Shown one piece after another: positions 23,878 through 35,383 of a stretch of 64,000 nucleotides of DNA. The position numbers and the translations under genes are program-made. The notes under the pieces were generated by a model. That model was not told the DNA's origin, ran no database searches, and saw nothing but the letters and a program-made list of their open reading frames with translations. This stretch comes from Hygrophila difformis (Eukaryota; Streptophyta; Magnoliopsida; Lamiales; Acanthaceae). The DNA lies in NCBI GenBank assembly GCA_030278955.1, contig JAOANR010000012.1, positions 23,491,977 to 23,555,976 on the forward strand. The letters run 5' to 3'. Each line of letters starts with the position of its first letter. Within the stretch, counting starts at the first letter, position 1.

Positions 23878-25008
23878 TTATTGAGTGTAAGCCGGGTCTG
23901 CCACTGCTTGGCTTTCTTTCTCCGGATCGAACTGTCCGAGGTACTCTTTTAATCGTTGTCCATTCACCACTATATCGCCCCTATCAATTCGGATCCTGAC
24001 AGCTCCATTTTTTAACACCTCTAGTATTTCATGTGGTCCTTCCCATCTAGATTTGAGCTTTCCGGGGAACAGCTTCAACCTAGTATTGAACAATAATACA
24101 TGTTGACCAACATAGAAATACTTAGGTTTAATCCGGCGATCGTGTAACTTCTGGGTCCGCTCCTTGTAAATTCGAGAGCTTTCATAAGCTTGCGCTCGTA
24201 TTTCCTCAATTTCGTTGAGGTCCAACTTGCGTTTGCTCTGAGCAGCTTTCAGATCGAAGTTAAGCGTTTTAACGGCCCAGTAAGCTTTATGCTCTAGCTC
24301 TACAGGCAAATGACAGGCTTTTCCGAAGACCAGCCTGTATGGAGACATCCCGATGGGAGTCTTATATGCTGTGCGGTATGCCCATAGAGCATCATTGAGC
24401 TTACGTGCCCAATCCTTACGGGTTATCCCGACAGTGGCTTCGAGTATGTGTTTGATTTCGCGATTGGATACTTCGACTTGACCACTAGTCTGAGGATGGT
24501 AAGGCGTGCCTATCTTATGGAGGATCCCATTTTTACTCATTAAAGTTTCAAAAGCTTTATTAATAAAGTGTGTTCCTCCATCAGATATCACCACCCTAGG
24601 TACGCCAAATCGACTGAAAATGTTGTTCTTGAGGAACTTGATGACTTGGCTACCATCATTGGTCGGTAATGCGACAGCCTCAACCCATTTGGACACGTAA
24701 TCGATAGCCACCAAGATATAGTAGTTTCCACCTGATGGTGGAAACGGTCCCGTGAAGTCAATGCCCCATACATCAAAGATCTCAAGTGTGAGAATCCCCT
24801 TTTGAGGCATCTCATCCCTCTTGGAGATGTTTCCTAATCTTTGGCATCTGTCACAGCCCTTCACAAATTTCATGCAATCCTCATAGATGTGAGGCCAATA
24901 AAATCCACATTCGAGGACCTTATGGGCCGTTCGAGCGGGACCGTGATGACCTCCATACTCTGATTCATGGCATTTTCTGACAATTTGATAGGCTTCATGC
25001 TCAGTCAC
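23878..25008 (-). pseudogene. pol: E1 integrase
   Basis: 376 codons. The HHCC zinc region (H..H near residues 13-21, CDRCQRLG near 52-59) is followed by the integrase core with catalytic Asp in WGIDFTGPF, Asp in ISDGGTHF and Glu in [14 protein letters not shown]-terminal basic domain ([15 protein letters not shown]) ends at the stop. The frame is separated from RT/RNase H by a one-base deletion near 25027, relative to E2. It would insert element cDNA in the nucleus. About 90% identical by eye to E2. Confidence 0.9.
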
Positions 25009-25019
25009 ACATCGCCTGA

Positions 25020-27334
25020 TTATTGAATGGCGCAGTGTTTGAAGAGATAAGGTTCTTCCCAGAAGTAACTTAATACATCTCGTTTGAACTTACTCTTCTG
25101 ATGATAATTCGAAAACTGTGGGGTTATTCCGCACGCCAAGAAGTTAGCGATGTCGGAAAACCATGGACAAGCTTGATTATGCAGATGCAATGCGAACAAC
25201 TGTTCGTCCGGAAACTCTTCATTAACGGCTTTTTCCTTTTTATCATTATCTAATCGAGATAAGTGGTCAGCAGCACCATTATCTCGACCTCGCCTATCTT
25301 TTATTATGATGTCGAATTCTTGCAACAGAAGTACCCACCTGATTAATCGAGGTTTTGCATCTTGTTTGCTAAACAAGTATCTCAATGCAGAGTGATCGGT
25401 GTATACTACAGTCTTCATACCTATAAGATACTGTCTGAATTTATCAAACGCGAAGATTACAGCATACATCTCTTTCTCCGTTGTGGTGTAGTTAATTTGG
25501 GCTTCATTCAGGGCATGACTTGCGTAATGAATTACGCGGTGTCTCCCATCCTTATGTTGTCCAAGAACCGCGCCTACGGCGAGACCACTAACATCGCACA
25601 TTACCTCGAAGGGCAGTGACCAATCGGGTGGTTGCACTATCGGTGCAGAAACCAACATCTTCTTGAGCGTGTCAAAGGCTTGGACACACGCTTCATTTAT
25701 TAAGAAAGGATTTTCTTTACAAAGCAGATTAGTGAGCGGCTTGGCAATTTTAGAGAAATCCTTAATGAATCGCCGGTAAAAACCGGCATGCCCTAAGAAG
25801 CTCCTAACTGATTTGATCGAGTTAGGAAGAGGGAGATTGGAAATGATGGAAACTTTGGCTGGATCAACTTCAATGCCTGCACGAGAAATGCGATGACCTA
25901 ACACTATGCCCTCAGTGACCATAAAATGGCACTTTTCCCAATTTAAAACAAGATTGGTGTCCTCACATCTCTTTAAAATCTTAGCAAGATTGGTCAAACA
26001 ATCTTCGAACGTATCTCCATACACAGAGAAGTCATCCATGAAAACTTCAATGCATTTTTCGATAAATTCGGAGAAAATAGACATCATGCATCTTTGAAAA
26101 GTAGCAGGTGCATTGCACAAACCAAAAGGCATCCGTCGATAGGCAAAAGTGCCGTACGGGCAAGTAAAAGTGGTTTTGTCATGGTCTTCACTAGAAATAA
26201 CAATCTGATTATAACCAGAATAACCATCCAAAAAGCAATAAAACTCTCTCCCTGCCAACCTCTCGAGCATTTGATCAATGAATGGCAATGGAAAATGGTC
26301 CTTGCGTGTGGCCTCGTTCAGCTTCCGGTAGTCGATACAAACTCTCCATCCGGTCACTGGCCTGGTTGCAACCTCTTCTCCTTGCTCATTCTTGGTTATG
26401 CACATCCCTCCTCGTTTGGGTACGACCTGCACTGGGTTGACCCATTTGCTATCAGAGATAGGATAGATTATACCAGCATCTAAGAGCTTGATAACTTCTT
26501 TCCTTACCACTTCTTGCATAAGGGGATTCAATCGCCTCTGAGGTTGACGGGAGGGTTTAAACTCTTCTTCCATTAGAATCCTGTGCATGCAAATAGAAGG
26601 GCTTATTCCTTTTATATCAGAAATGGTCCAACCTATTGCATGTACATGTTTCTTAAGAATGACCACCAGAGCATTTTCTTGCTCTTGGGAGAGCTTAGCC
26701 GAAACAATCACAGGTAGCTTTTTATGTTCCGCGAGAAACGCATACTTGAGATGGTCGGGTAATGTTTTAAGTTCAAGCTCTGGTGGACATTCAACGGAAG
26801 GGAGTAGTTTGCGAGAAATGGGTAGTGGGAGAACAGATTTACCTTCGGGATCCTGCATTAGTACAGGATCCTCTTCTTCCTCTTGGTTGGCGTCATCATG
26901 GAACTCGATGCCGTCAAACTCCTCCAGATCCCCTGTTTCGGGATCGGCAAAGTGAACGGCTTTGCATCCTTTGTGCTCCACGCCAGCAGGCTTCAGTACC
27001 TGCTTTGATAGTTCATCCAGCATCATTTCACAATCAAGTTCAGAGTCTAGCTCTTCCCTAACTATTACATTTTCACATGAAAAACAAGAACTGTCATTCG
27101 GAAATTTCTGCAATTTCTCCATATCGAAGATGATCTCCTCGCCATCGACCCTTAAGGTGACTTTTCCGGATTTAGCGTCAATCAGTGCACCACCAGTGGC
27201 TAGAAATGGGCGTCCAAGGATAAGCGGCATTTCAGAATCCTCTTCAATGTCGAGGATGATGAAGTCGACCGGGAAAAGAACCTGCCCGGTTTTGACCACA
27301 ACATCCTTAAGGATTCCTACGGGCTGAGTGATTG
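25020..27334 (-). pseudogene. pol: E1 protease (C-terminal part), RT and RNase H
   Basis: Continues the E1 gag-pol frame across the E2 insertion; residues encoded at 27340-27371 belong to the E2 LTR and are not part of it. The end of protease (PLILGRPFL...GALIDA, about 27230-27180) leads to an acidic linker. The RT has RVCIDYRKLN, TFCPYG-like TTFTCPYGTFAYRRMPFGL and active-site VFMDDF (26020-26045). RNase H/connection follows ([29 protein letters not shown]). RT looks intact in this segment. The frame ends at a frameshift just before integrase. Confidence 0.9.
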
Positions 27335-27671
27335 ATCTGTGATAATGGCCAAAATTGTCCATTATTTCCAATCCATTTCCGTGTCTGAGACGGACATTTT
27401 AATCGTGATTCCATCTTATTTCAATAAGAAAGAGTTGAATTTGACAGATTAATGCGAGTTTGTAAAAACATCGAGCCGGTAACAAAAAAACACAAAATAT
27501 GCAATTTTAAATTGTATTTGTGTTAGAAAAATCCAAAAACATGAAAAAAGGAAAAAGAAAAGAAAAGGGAATGAAAAGATGGGCAAAAGAATAAAAGAGC
27601 CCACAAAAATCCAAAAAGATGGGAAAAAGATTGAAAATCCCACAACTGAAATTTGGTTAAGTGTTGAAGCA

Positions 27672-28100
27672 TAATTCGAATTGTGAGCAATTCGAATTAA
27701 TTCGAATTGCACAACAATTCGAATTGCTAAAGAGAGCAAAGAAATGGATAAGTGTTGGAAGGGATGCAGAAGTCTAATTCGAATTGTTCAAGTTCGAATT
27801 AATTCGAATTAGGGAATGAAGAGAGAAGAAACCCAAAGGCAAGAAGAAGATGCAATTCGAATTGTCTAGTTCGAGTTAATTCGAATTAGTGCAAACAATT
27901 CGAATTGCCACAAATTGCAAGGAAGCCAAGCAAAAACCCTCACCCAAAGGCAAGAAGAAAATGCAATTCGAATTGTCCAATTCGAATTAATTCGAAATTG
28001 GCACAAACAATTCGAATTGACAACTGAAGGCCACATTTCCAGCTCAAGGAGGAGACCTCACAATTCGAATTAATTCGAATTGATTGAATTAATTCGAACT
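27672..28100. repeat. E2 palindromic repeat cluster, U3 of 5' LTR
   Basis: Many copies of ATTCGAAT, often doubled as ATTCGAATTAATTCGAAT. Ends 64 bp before the TATA box. The 3' LTR copy is 42818-43244. Confidence 0.92.
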
Positions 28101-28163
28101 TCACTCATTGAAGCTATGGAGCATGAGCACAACATTGGTGGGCCTAGGGTTTTGAAGATTGTC

Positions 28164-28170
28164 TATAAAA
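28164..28170 (+). promoter_or_regulatory. E2 LTR TATA box
   Basis: TATAAAA in GTCTATAAAAGCAG. Start site expected near 28195. Confidence 0.7.
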
Positions 28171-29039
28171 GCAGACCTTCCACAACAGAATCAAGAGATC
28201 AAGAATTTAACCAAAAAGCAGCTTGGGACAAAAAGAACAGCAGGAGGTTCCACACCCCTTAAGGGTTAGGTAGGTAGTTTAGTTTAGTTTAGTTTATTTT
28301 TCTTGCAAGTAGTGTAATCTTTACATGCTTTGATCTTAGTTTAGTGTAGAAGCAGTTTGTATAACCCTTAGAGTAGCCATTTTCCATATTTTTACATGCT
28401 TTCTAGTCAGAATAAACCCTGCCTTCAAGCTAATGATGGTTTTGGGTTCTTTGTTTTGCTTTCAAAGTGTCAATACAAGGAAAATTTCCAGAAATGGTTT
28501 TATTCATGTGTTTTGGCACTCTTTAATGCTTTCCCTAGAAATAAATGCTTAATATGTTTGTTTGTTTCAACTAGGTTACATTTATTATGTCCTAGTTGAC
28601 ATTCAAACTTAATAAATGCATGTTTGGTGGGTTTTTGGCTTGATTTAGTACCTTAGAGCTTCAAATAAGTGTTCTTAGGTTTTAGATGTTTTTAAGGTTT
28701 GTTATAATTTATATTTAGGTTTTATTCTTCCTGCTCTTATCTTATTTCATGCTACCTTAGAGAACTTGAGTGTTCTTAGTTTATTCATGCAGTTCTTAGA
28801 TAACTAGATGTTTTAGGCTCTTTGATCTTTGATCTCTTGTTTGTAGAAATAGGGTTTGAATCTGGCCAATACCCACTAGACATGTATTTGTTTATTTCTT
28901 GAAAATCTCACTAGGGTGGCTGTGAAATGACATTGATGTGAGATGAGGGATTTAGTAAATCTAAACCCATCATTACAATGCAGTGTTCACCTAACCCATA
29001 CTTGTGAGAACAAAAATTGTTGTTGTCTGAAAATATGTG

Positions 29040-29500
29040 ATTCGAATTGAGGCAATTCGAATTAACTCGAATTGCTTAAGAAATTCGAATTGCATAGCCA
29101 AATTATTCTCTTCATGTGGTTTCCAACCAATTCGAATTATCCAATTCGAATTAATTCGAATTGCTCAACAATTCGAATTGGCTTGAAAACCACATTGTAT
29201 CCATTGCCATCCCCTCATGCCTTAGTTTATTTTCCATCTCTTACCAATTCGAATTGCCCAATTCGAATTAATTCGAATTGCTGGACAATTCGAACTCACC
29301 TTCCCCTTGAGGTATATGCCTTAGTCAATTTTGAGCAGGGAAACGCCTTCATCAATTCGAGTTGTCCAATTCGAATTAATTCGAATTGCTCAACAATTCG
29401 AATTAGATGATATCTCATTCCTTTGCAAGGATTAATTGGGTATGATTATACTTCATTCTTCATGCATTCTCAATTCGAATTACCCCAATAATTCGAATTG
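29040..29500. repeat. E2 palindromic repeat cluster, transcribed part of 5' LTR
   Basis: ATTCGAAT doublets again, 0.9-1.3 kb downstream of the TATA box, inside the predicted leader intron. The 3' LTR copy is 44180-44641. Confidence 0.92.
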
Positions 29501-31435
29501 AACTATCCCTTCTATTTGGAAAACTCCAAAAATATTTTCTTTCATGATCTGTGTAAGTTGCATGGATGTATTGGGCCTCGGCCCTGTTCATCTGATTTCT
29601 ATCCATTACACATTTCAACCCCTTAATGTCCAATTATTGTGTGCTTAACACCCTCACAATACCAAAAATATTTTCTTACTTTTATGATTTTCTCTTTCAT
29701 TGTGTGTATGAACGAATAATGAGAAACACCACAGATTAATGTTGGTGAAAGGTCCCTTCACAGGGATATCGACTAACCCGTCTTCTGTGTGTAAATCATT
29801 ATCTGTTATTTTGCATGATCTGGTTAGTGGTTGGTGGAAGCTTCGGCGAGCGTTCTCTTCACTAAGAGTTTCGATTAGTCACTCAGCCAATTCCTAATCA
29901 GATACAGTTTTAATTTTCTTTATCTTAATTTCTCAACCTGAATTCAAGTTGTAATAGTATCAACTGATGTCGACCAACATCAGTTGAGAAATATTACAGC
30001 AAGAAATATGTGGGTTTTTCTTCCTCTCACAGACAAAAGAAAACTAAATGACGGCGGTCACCGTTGTTTGGGATTCTTTCTGTCTACAATCATTCATCTA
30101 GGATAATTGGGAACCAGACAACAGATGTTTGCAGTCCGGAGAACCCCAACTATCTCTGGCATTCTTTTTAGCCGCTTTCTTCTCATCTCAGGCTAATCCA
30201 CCTTTGTGTATCGCATTCTGTCTAACCCCACCATATATTTTGGGGTACTTTATTTTCCTTTTCATATACTTGTATGCATGATACTATTATGTAGATGTTC
30301 TGGTCTTATTGCTATTTTGGGGATCCTTCCCCTTGGACACAGAAGTCTTGATTTAAATCAGATACTGCATAATAAATTTCCAACAAAAATTCCTTTATAA
30401 AATCCGGATCTGAGTAAGGGATAAATTCAACAGTTATGACTAATTCATATTCCACCGGGGGATGATTTTGAGAGCTTAGAAGCAGAGTCAGCGATTAGGT
30501 CTCATCTAGACTGAAAGGATCTGTGTTTTAATTGAGAATTTAGTACCTGTCTAGGGAATGATTTTCAAATATTCATTTGCTTTTCAAAATCGCTGTGTGT
30601 TGGAAATCTGATATTAGATATCGCATTAAATCAACATCCACTTGGGTGTAGATAAGATGTGATAAATAATACTAGAGGAACAACATATAGGCCTTGGTGA
30701 ATTTATAAGGTAAGGTCGAGTATTCCTTCGACTACTATCTTCTTCTGCCAAAGTCTAGAATTGAGTCTTGAATGAGTACATCCGGAACAGGTTCATTTAT
30801 GGATCTGTTTCATTTAGTTTGTATCTCATAACTACCCAGATGTTGTAAGCCCTGTGGCTTATTGATATCTTGGGGGTTCTTGATCTGCATCTGGTCACCA
30901 AGACCAGGGGCTCTTTTATACTAACGGAAAGAGACGTTTTTAGCGATTCCGAGTGATAGATTTAAATGCTTTCTTTACAGCTTTCTTAAACTGCTTTCCT
31001 TTAAATGCTTTCATAGAGGTCACTCGGAAGAATTAGGGGCTGTCCATCTGTTAAAAGGTTTGAGAGTTATGGAATGGTTTGGGGCTTTATTTGAAACTTT
31101 GGGTGTGACATGGGGGAATGATAGGAGTACTTGGCATGTCAACTAATGATATGTTAGGTGTTGCTTGTCCACCACAGATATGTAATGTAACTTCACAAGG
31201 CCTGTGGAGGGAGTTATAAGTCTGTGGTATCTTAGAAATTGTTGTCTTAAGAGCATGTAAATTCTCACCATAAGTACCTGTCTGTTAAAGGGAACATGGT
31301 GTAGAAAGCATGAGAGTTAGCTAACTAGAGGATTATTCCAAGCTAAGATCTGTGTATAAAAATGGAAGTTAAATTGTGCTTCATCTGAATCTTGTCCAAT
31401 CTTTATTATTTCCTCCCTGTCCCTTCTGTCATTTT

Positions 31436-31555
31436 AAACCTGCTTTCTAGATAGTGTAGCATAATTTTATATTGCTTTCGTAGTATAGATTTAATTGCTT
31501 TCTTCGATCTAGTTTACCATGCTTTGTAGAATAACTTTTTACTGCTTTTATGATC
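31436..31555 (+). repeat. Degenerate periodic TGCTTT repeat in E2 U5
   Basis: TGCTTT at 31441, 31472, 31496, 31520 and 31543, spaced 23-31 bp, counterpart of the E1 repeat at 15330-15445. Confidence 0.55.
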
Positions 31556-32238
31556 TGGATTTAATTTATGTCAAGTAGTTGTTAGAAAACCTTGCAAAAC
31601 TTGAAACGAGTAACCGAGTGGAAAATCTTAGTAAACGACGTGGGCCCTGCTTCCATCGCACATCCTCCAGTGAACGATCCGGTACTTACTATAAATTACT
31701 GCAATTTTTGACTCCGTGCGCTTTCGGGATGCACAGTTTCTTGTCACGAGTAAGTAAAAACATAACATTTTGGGAAAATACTCATACAGTGGGAAGATGT
31801 TCAAAAGCTTCATGGTAGGTGCTTTCGTGACATGAAATTATGAGAAGTATCATGGCGCAGATACCAGGGACTTTCAGGGTGACAGACTGAAGGTCCATCC
31901 CTGTTGCACCGTGATATTTGTCAAAAGTTTCATGGCTGGAAGGACCACAGCGCCGTTTGAACCCCACAGGAGTAATGAAAAGGGAAATCTTAATATATTC
32001 TTAAACCCCTTCCCTCAATCATAACTCTTTTCATTTAATACATCCGAACTTGGAAATTGTATTTAGACGGTTCTTCAACCCCCCAGTAGCAAAATGAAAC
32101 TAGAGCAAAAGTTTCATGGCGCCGTTGCCGGGGACTCTCGAGGCACCATTTGAAATCACAGTTTCCTCCTTAAGCAATAAACCAGTAAAGGAATTTTCAG
32201 AAAATTACTCGTGTTGGCGAAACTCGTCAAAAGTTTCA

Positions 32239-32256
32239 TGGCGCCGTTGCCGGGGA
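32239..32256 (+). promoter_or_regulatory. E2 primer-binding site (tRNA-Asp)
   Basis: TGGCGCCGTTGCCGGGGA directly abuts the LTR; 18 bases complementary to the tRNA-Asp 3' end, typical of Athila elements. Confidence 0.95.
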
Positions 32257-32385
32257 GGATGCAGCGCCGTTTACTAGGAGAATTACATTCTTGATTTACT
32301 CATAGATAGTTCTTGTATATATTCTTGAACCGTTACTAACCCGGGGGTTGTGCAGGTACTGTCAAAAGCTTGATACCAACTGCTT

Positions 32386-35383
32386 ATGCAACGGAGAAGG
32401 AACACATTACCGGAGCTACCGTTCGATCTAGAAATAGAAAGGACCGCTCGCCAACTGAGGGCAGAAGCCAGAAGACGGAAAGAGCAGGAGCGTCGGATCC
32501 ATACTTCACCTGAAACATCGAGCAGCGATCTATCAGATATGGCAGAAAACCAAAACATTCCCCCGATCTTACCCATAGACCAACCACCAAATAACCCTGG
32601 TAATGGAGCTGACGGAGGAATGGTAGAGCATCCTAATCGTGCCAACGAAGAGGAGAATCTACCAAATCCTAATCAGCAGCAATACCAGCAATTCCACTAA
32701 CAACCACCACCACCCGTAAACCAATTTCACCAAAACCAAAACATACCAAACCAACAATACCAAAACCAAGCTTTCAATCCAGAGCAGTTTCAGAACAACC
32801 CACAAGATCCACATAACTTCCAGCAATTTCCAAATTATCAACAACAGTACCAGAACCAAGCTGAACAAGGAAATCAACAACAGCAGCAAGCAGCAGCAGA
32901 CTTCATGCAACCAATAGTAGAGCCCTATCTGGATGGACCTGGGAGAGCACATTTTCCTGCACGCAATTTCGAGCTCAAACCGACACTCATTAACTTGGTG
33001 CAAAACAATCAGTTCTGCGGTGCAAATCATGAGGACCCTCATGATCATCTCCAGACCTTCCTGGAGCTCTGCGATATGATCAAAAATCAGGGAGTCTCTC
33101 CTGATGCTATAAGGCTTATGTTATTTCCATTTTCTTTATACAGTGGTGCCAGGGACTGGTATAAGTCATTGCCTATCAATCTGCGGAGCACTTGGGCAGA
33201 CTTGGTGAGGAGCTTTTTGCTGAAGTATTTTCCAGAATCAAAGATTGAGGAAGGACGAGCTAAGATTGGAGATTTTAAAATGAAGCCAGACGAGTCATTA
33301 TATGATGCGAAAGAAAGATTCTTGGGCCTCATCAGGCGATGCCCCCAACACGGGTACGCACCATGGGAGCAATTGAGGAAATTCTACGGAGGACTCACCC
33401 ATCCATGGAGAACAATGTTAGACGCTGCTGGCGGACGACATTTACTCCACTTGCCTATGGATCAAGCTTGGGAGAAGATTGAGACAATGTCTGTCAACAG
33501 ATCCATCCTAAACACAGATGATAGGAAGGAGGATCCTCCTAGAAAAGTCTTTGCTGTAAGTGAAGGGAAAACAGATTTTGAAAAACTGCAAGAACAGGTA
33601 GCTGCGATACAGCTGAGCCAGGATAAAGGGAAGGGAATAGACGCTTCCCAGGCAGGAAAACTCATCAGACCAAGTTCAAACACAGCAATCGGGAGTTGTC
33701 TGTGGACTGTGTCAAGGGCCTCACCCAACTGATACATGCCAACAAATAGCTACCGAAAGCTGTAATTATGCCGGGAACTACCAAAATCGCCATCCCAACC
33801 TCTCTTATTCCAACAACAATGCACTCAACGCGCATTTGTTGCAGCCAAACCAGCCCAACCAGTTCCAAAACCCACAGCAAAATTTCAGACCTCAGAACCA
33901 AGGATTCGTCCAGCAAAGAGTGCAGAACTTTCAAAATCAGAATCAGAATTTCCAACCTCAAATCCAACAGAGGCCTAATCAGAACCAAGGCCAGAATTTC
34001 CAGAATTTCCAATCCCAACCTGATCAGAATCAGCAATATAACCAAAGGCCACCATCTCGTTTGGAGAACTTGATGACTGAGTTTATAGCCAACCAGAAGG
34101 ATATAAATCAACAACTGCAGTCATCAATCAAGAATGTGGAGACGCAAGTCACCCAATTGGCCAAGGAACTACAGAACAGGGGGAAAGGAACACTTCCAAG
34201 CAGTACTGAAGCTAACCCGCAGTGTAAAGCAATCACATTGCGGGGAGGCAAGACTCTAAAAGGAATTGTTGGACATGGAAAAGAGACGGCCGAGGAGGAA
34301 AAGGATCTAGTGGAGGGTGAAACAGAACGTGAAAGGATTGAAGGAGGAAATGGTATTGGACTGGTCGAGGACAAATCAGAAACAACTATTTCGCAGGCTG
34401 AAGCTGCAAAGGGAGCTGAAAAGGGTAGGGTTGAAGGTACAACTTCCTTCTCTTTACCACCAAAAACAAACAATAATAAGTACATGCCAAGGGTGCCATA
34501 CCCGGCACGTCTTAAAAATAAGGAGCAAGATGAAAAATTTAAAAAGTTTTTAGAAAGACTGAAAGCTGTCGAGATCACTATTCCATTGGTCGAAATGATT
34601 TCAGAAATGCCCGTCTATGCTAAATTTCTTAAAGAAATGATTTCAGGGAGGAGAAAAGTTGAGCAGGAGGAAGTAGTGATTTTGAACAGCAGCTGCAGTG
34701 CCATTATCCAAAGAGTGCTACCAGAGAAGAAGGAAGATCCAGGATGTATTACATTGCCGATCCACATTGGGAAAACTAATGTTGGAAAAGGATTGTGCGA
34801 TCTGGGATCGAGCATCAACGTCATGCCACTTGCCATGGTGAAACGTCTTCACTTGGGGACAATTGAACCGGTTACAATGAAGTTACAGCTGGCAGACCGA
34901 TCAATTACCCATCCAATCGGAATCCTGAAGGACGTAATTGTCAAGACGGGAGGGACCCTCTTCCCCGTCGACTTCATTATTTTGGATATAGAGGAGGACT
35001 ATGAGATGCCACTGATCTTAGGCCGCCCCTTTCTCTCAACCGGTGGTGCACTTATAGACGCTCGATCAAATCAAATCAAGCTCCGAGTCGGAGAAGAAGA
35101 ACTGAATTTCAACATGGGAAAGCTGCAGAAGTTCCCGTCTGAGGGATCTTGTTCCATTTTTGATGTAATAGATAGTAGGAGGGAGGATGAGAGCATAGAC
35201 TCTGTGACTGATGAGCCAAACAAAGTTTCAAAACAGGTACTGAAGCCTGAAGGTGCGGAGCAACCAAGGAGCTGCAACGCTGTCCACTTCGAGGACCCTA
35301 TCTCTGGGGACCTTGAAGAATTCGATGGGGTTGAGTTCATCCCGGAGGAAGAGGAAAGCACTGCTGAGGAGGAAAAGATGTGA
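32386..35383 (+). pseudogene. gag: E2 Gag and protease
   Basis: Starts MQRRRNTLPELPF, matching E1 Gag. A TAA at 32698-32700 interrupts the Gln/Pro-rich N-terminal region. The capsid part (FELKPTLINLVQ...FPFSLYSGARDWYKSLP...MKPDESLYDAKERF) is open from 32905. A frameshift at about 33660-33690 precedes the zinc-knuckle-like CGLCQGPHPTDTC, read in the next frame. The frame 33836-35383 covers the Gln/Asn-rich nucleocapsid, the assembly region (AITLRGGKTL) and the protease with CDLGSSINVMPL (about 34797) and LILGRPFL. It ends at 35383, where RT should begin. Confidence 0.88.

Larger units (their letters stand above)
27340..32238 (+). repeat. E2 5' LTR (4.9 kb)
   Basis: 4899 bp, TGATAATGG...GTTTCA. 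By eye about 30-35 differences from the 3' LTR, mostly single substitutions. The first ~300 bp align with E1's LTR (for example GATGGGCAAAAGAATAAA at 27577), then the repeat clusters diverge completely. Confidence 0.95.
28270..32355 (+). other. Predicted leader intron of E2
   Basis: Donor TTAG|GTAGGT at 28270. The acceptor side has a perfect plant/yeast-type branch site TACTAAC (32334-32340) followed 15 nt later by TTGTGCAG|GTACTGTCA at 32355, 30 nt before the gag ATG. E1 keeps the equivalents: TTAG|GTAGTG at 54062, and CTAAC then TTGTACAG|GTACTGTCA at 49935. The intron would include the long leader, the U5 repeats and the primer site. Inferred from motifs only. Confidence 0.45.

Noticed and set aside
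28080..28262. 60-codon ORF near the E2 transcription start, repeated at 43226
   Set aside because: Starts upstream of the TATA box and runs through repeat sequence; no conserved counterpart in E1.
27672..29500. Regularly spaced palindromes that could suggest a CRISPR array
   Set aside because: Spacing and spacers are irregular, the genome is eukaryotic, the copies sit in LTRs, and there are no cas genes.
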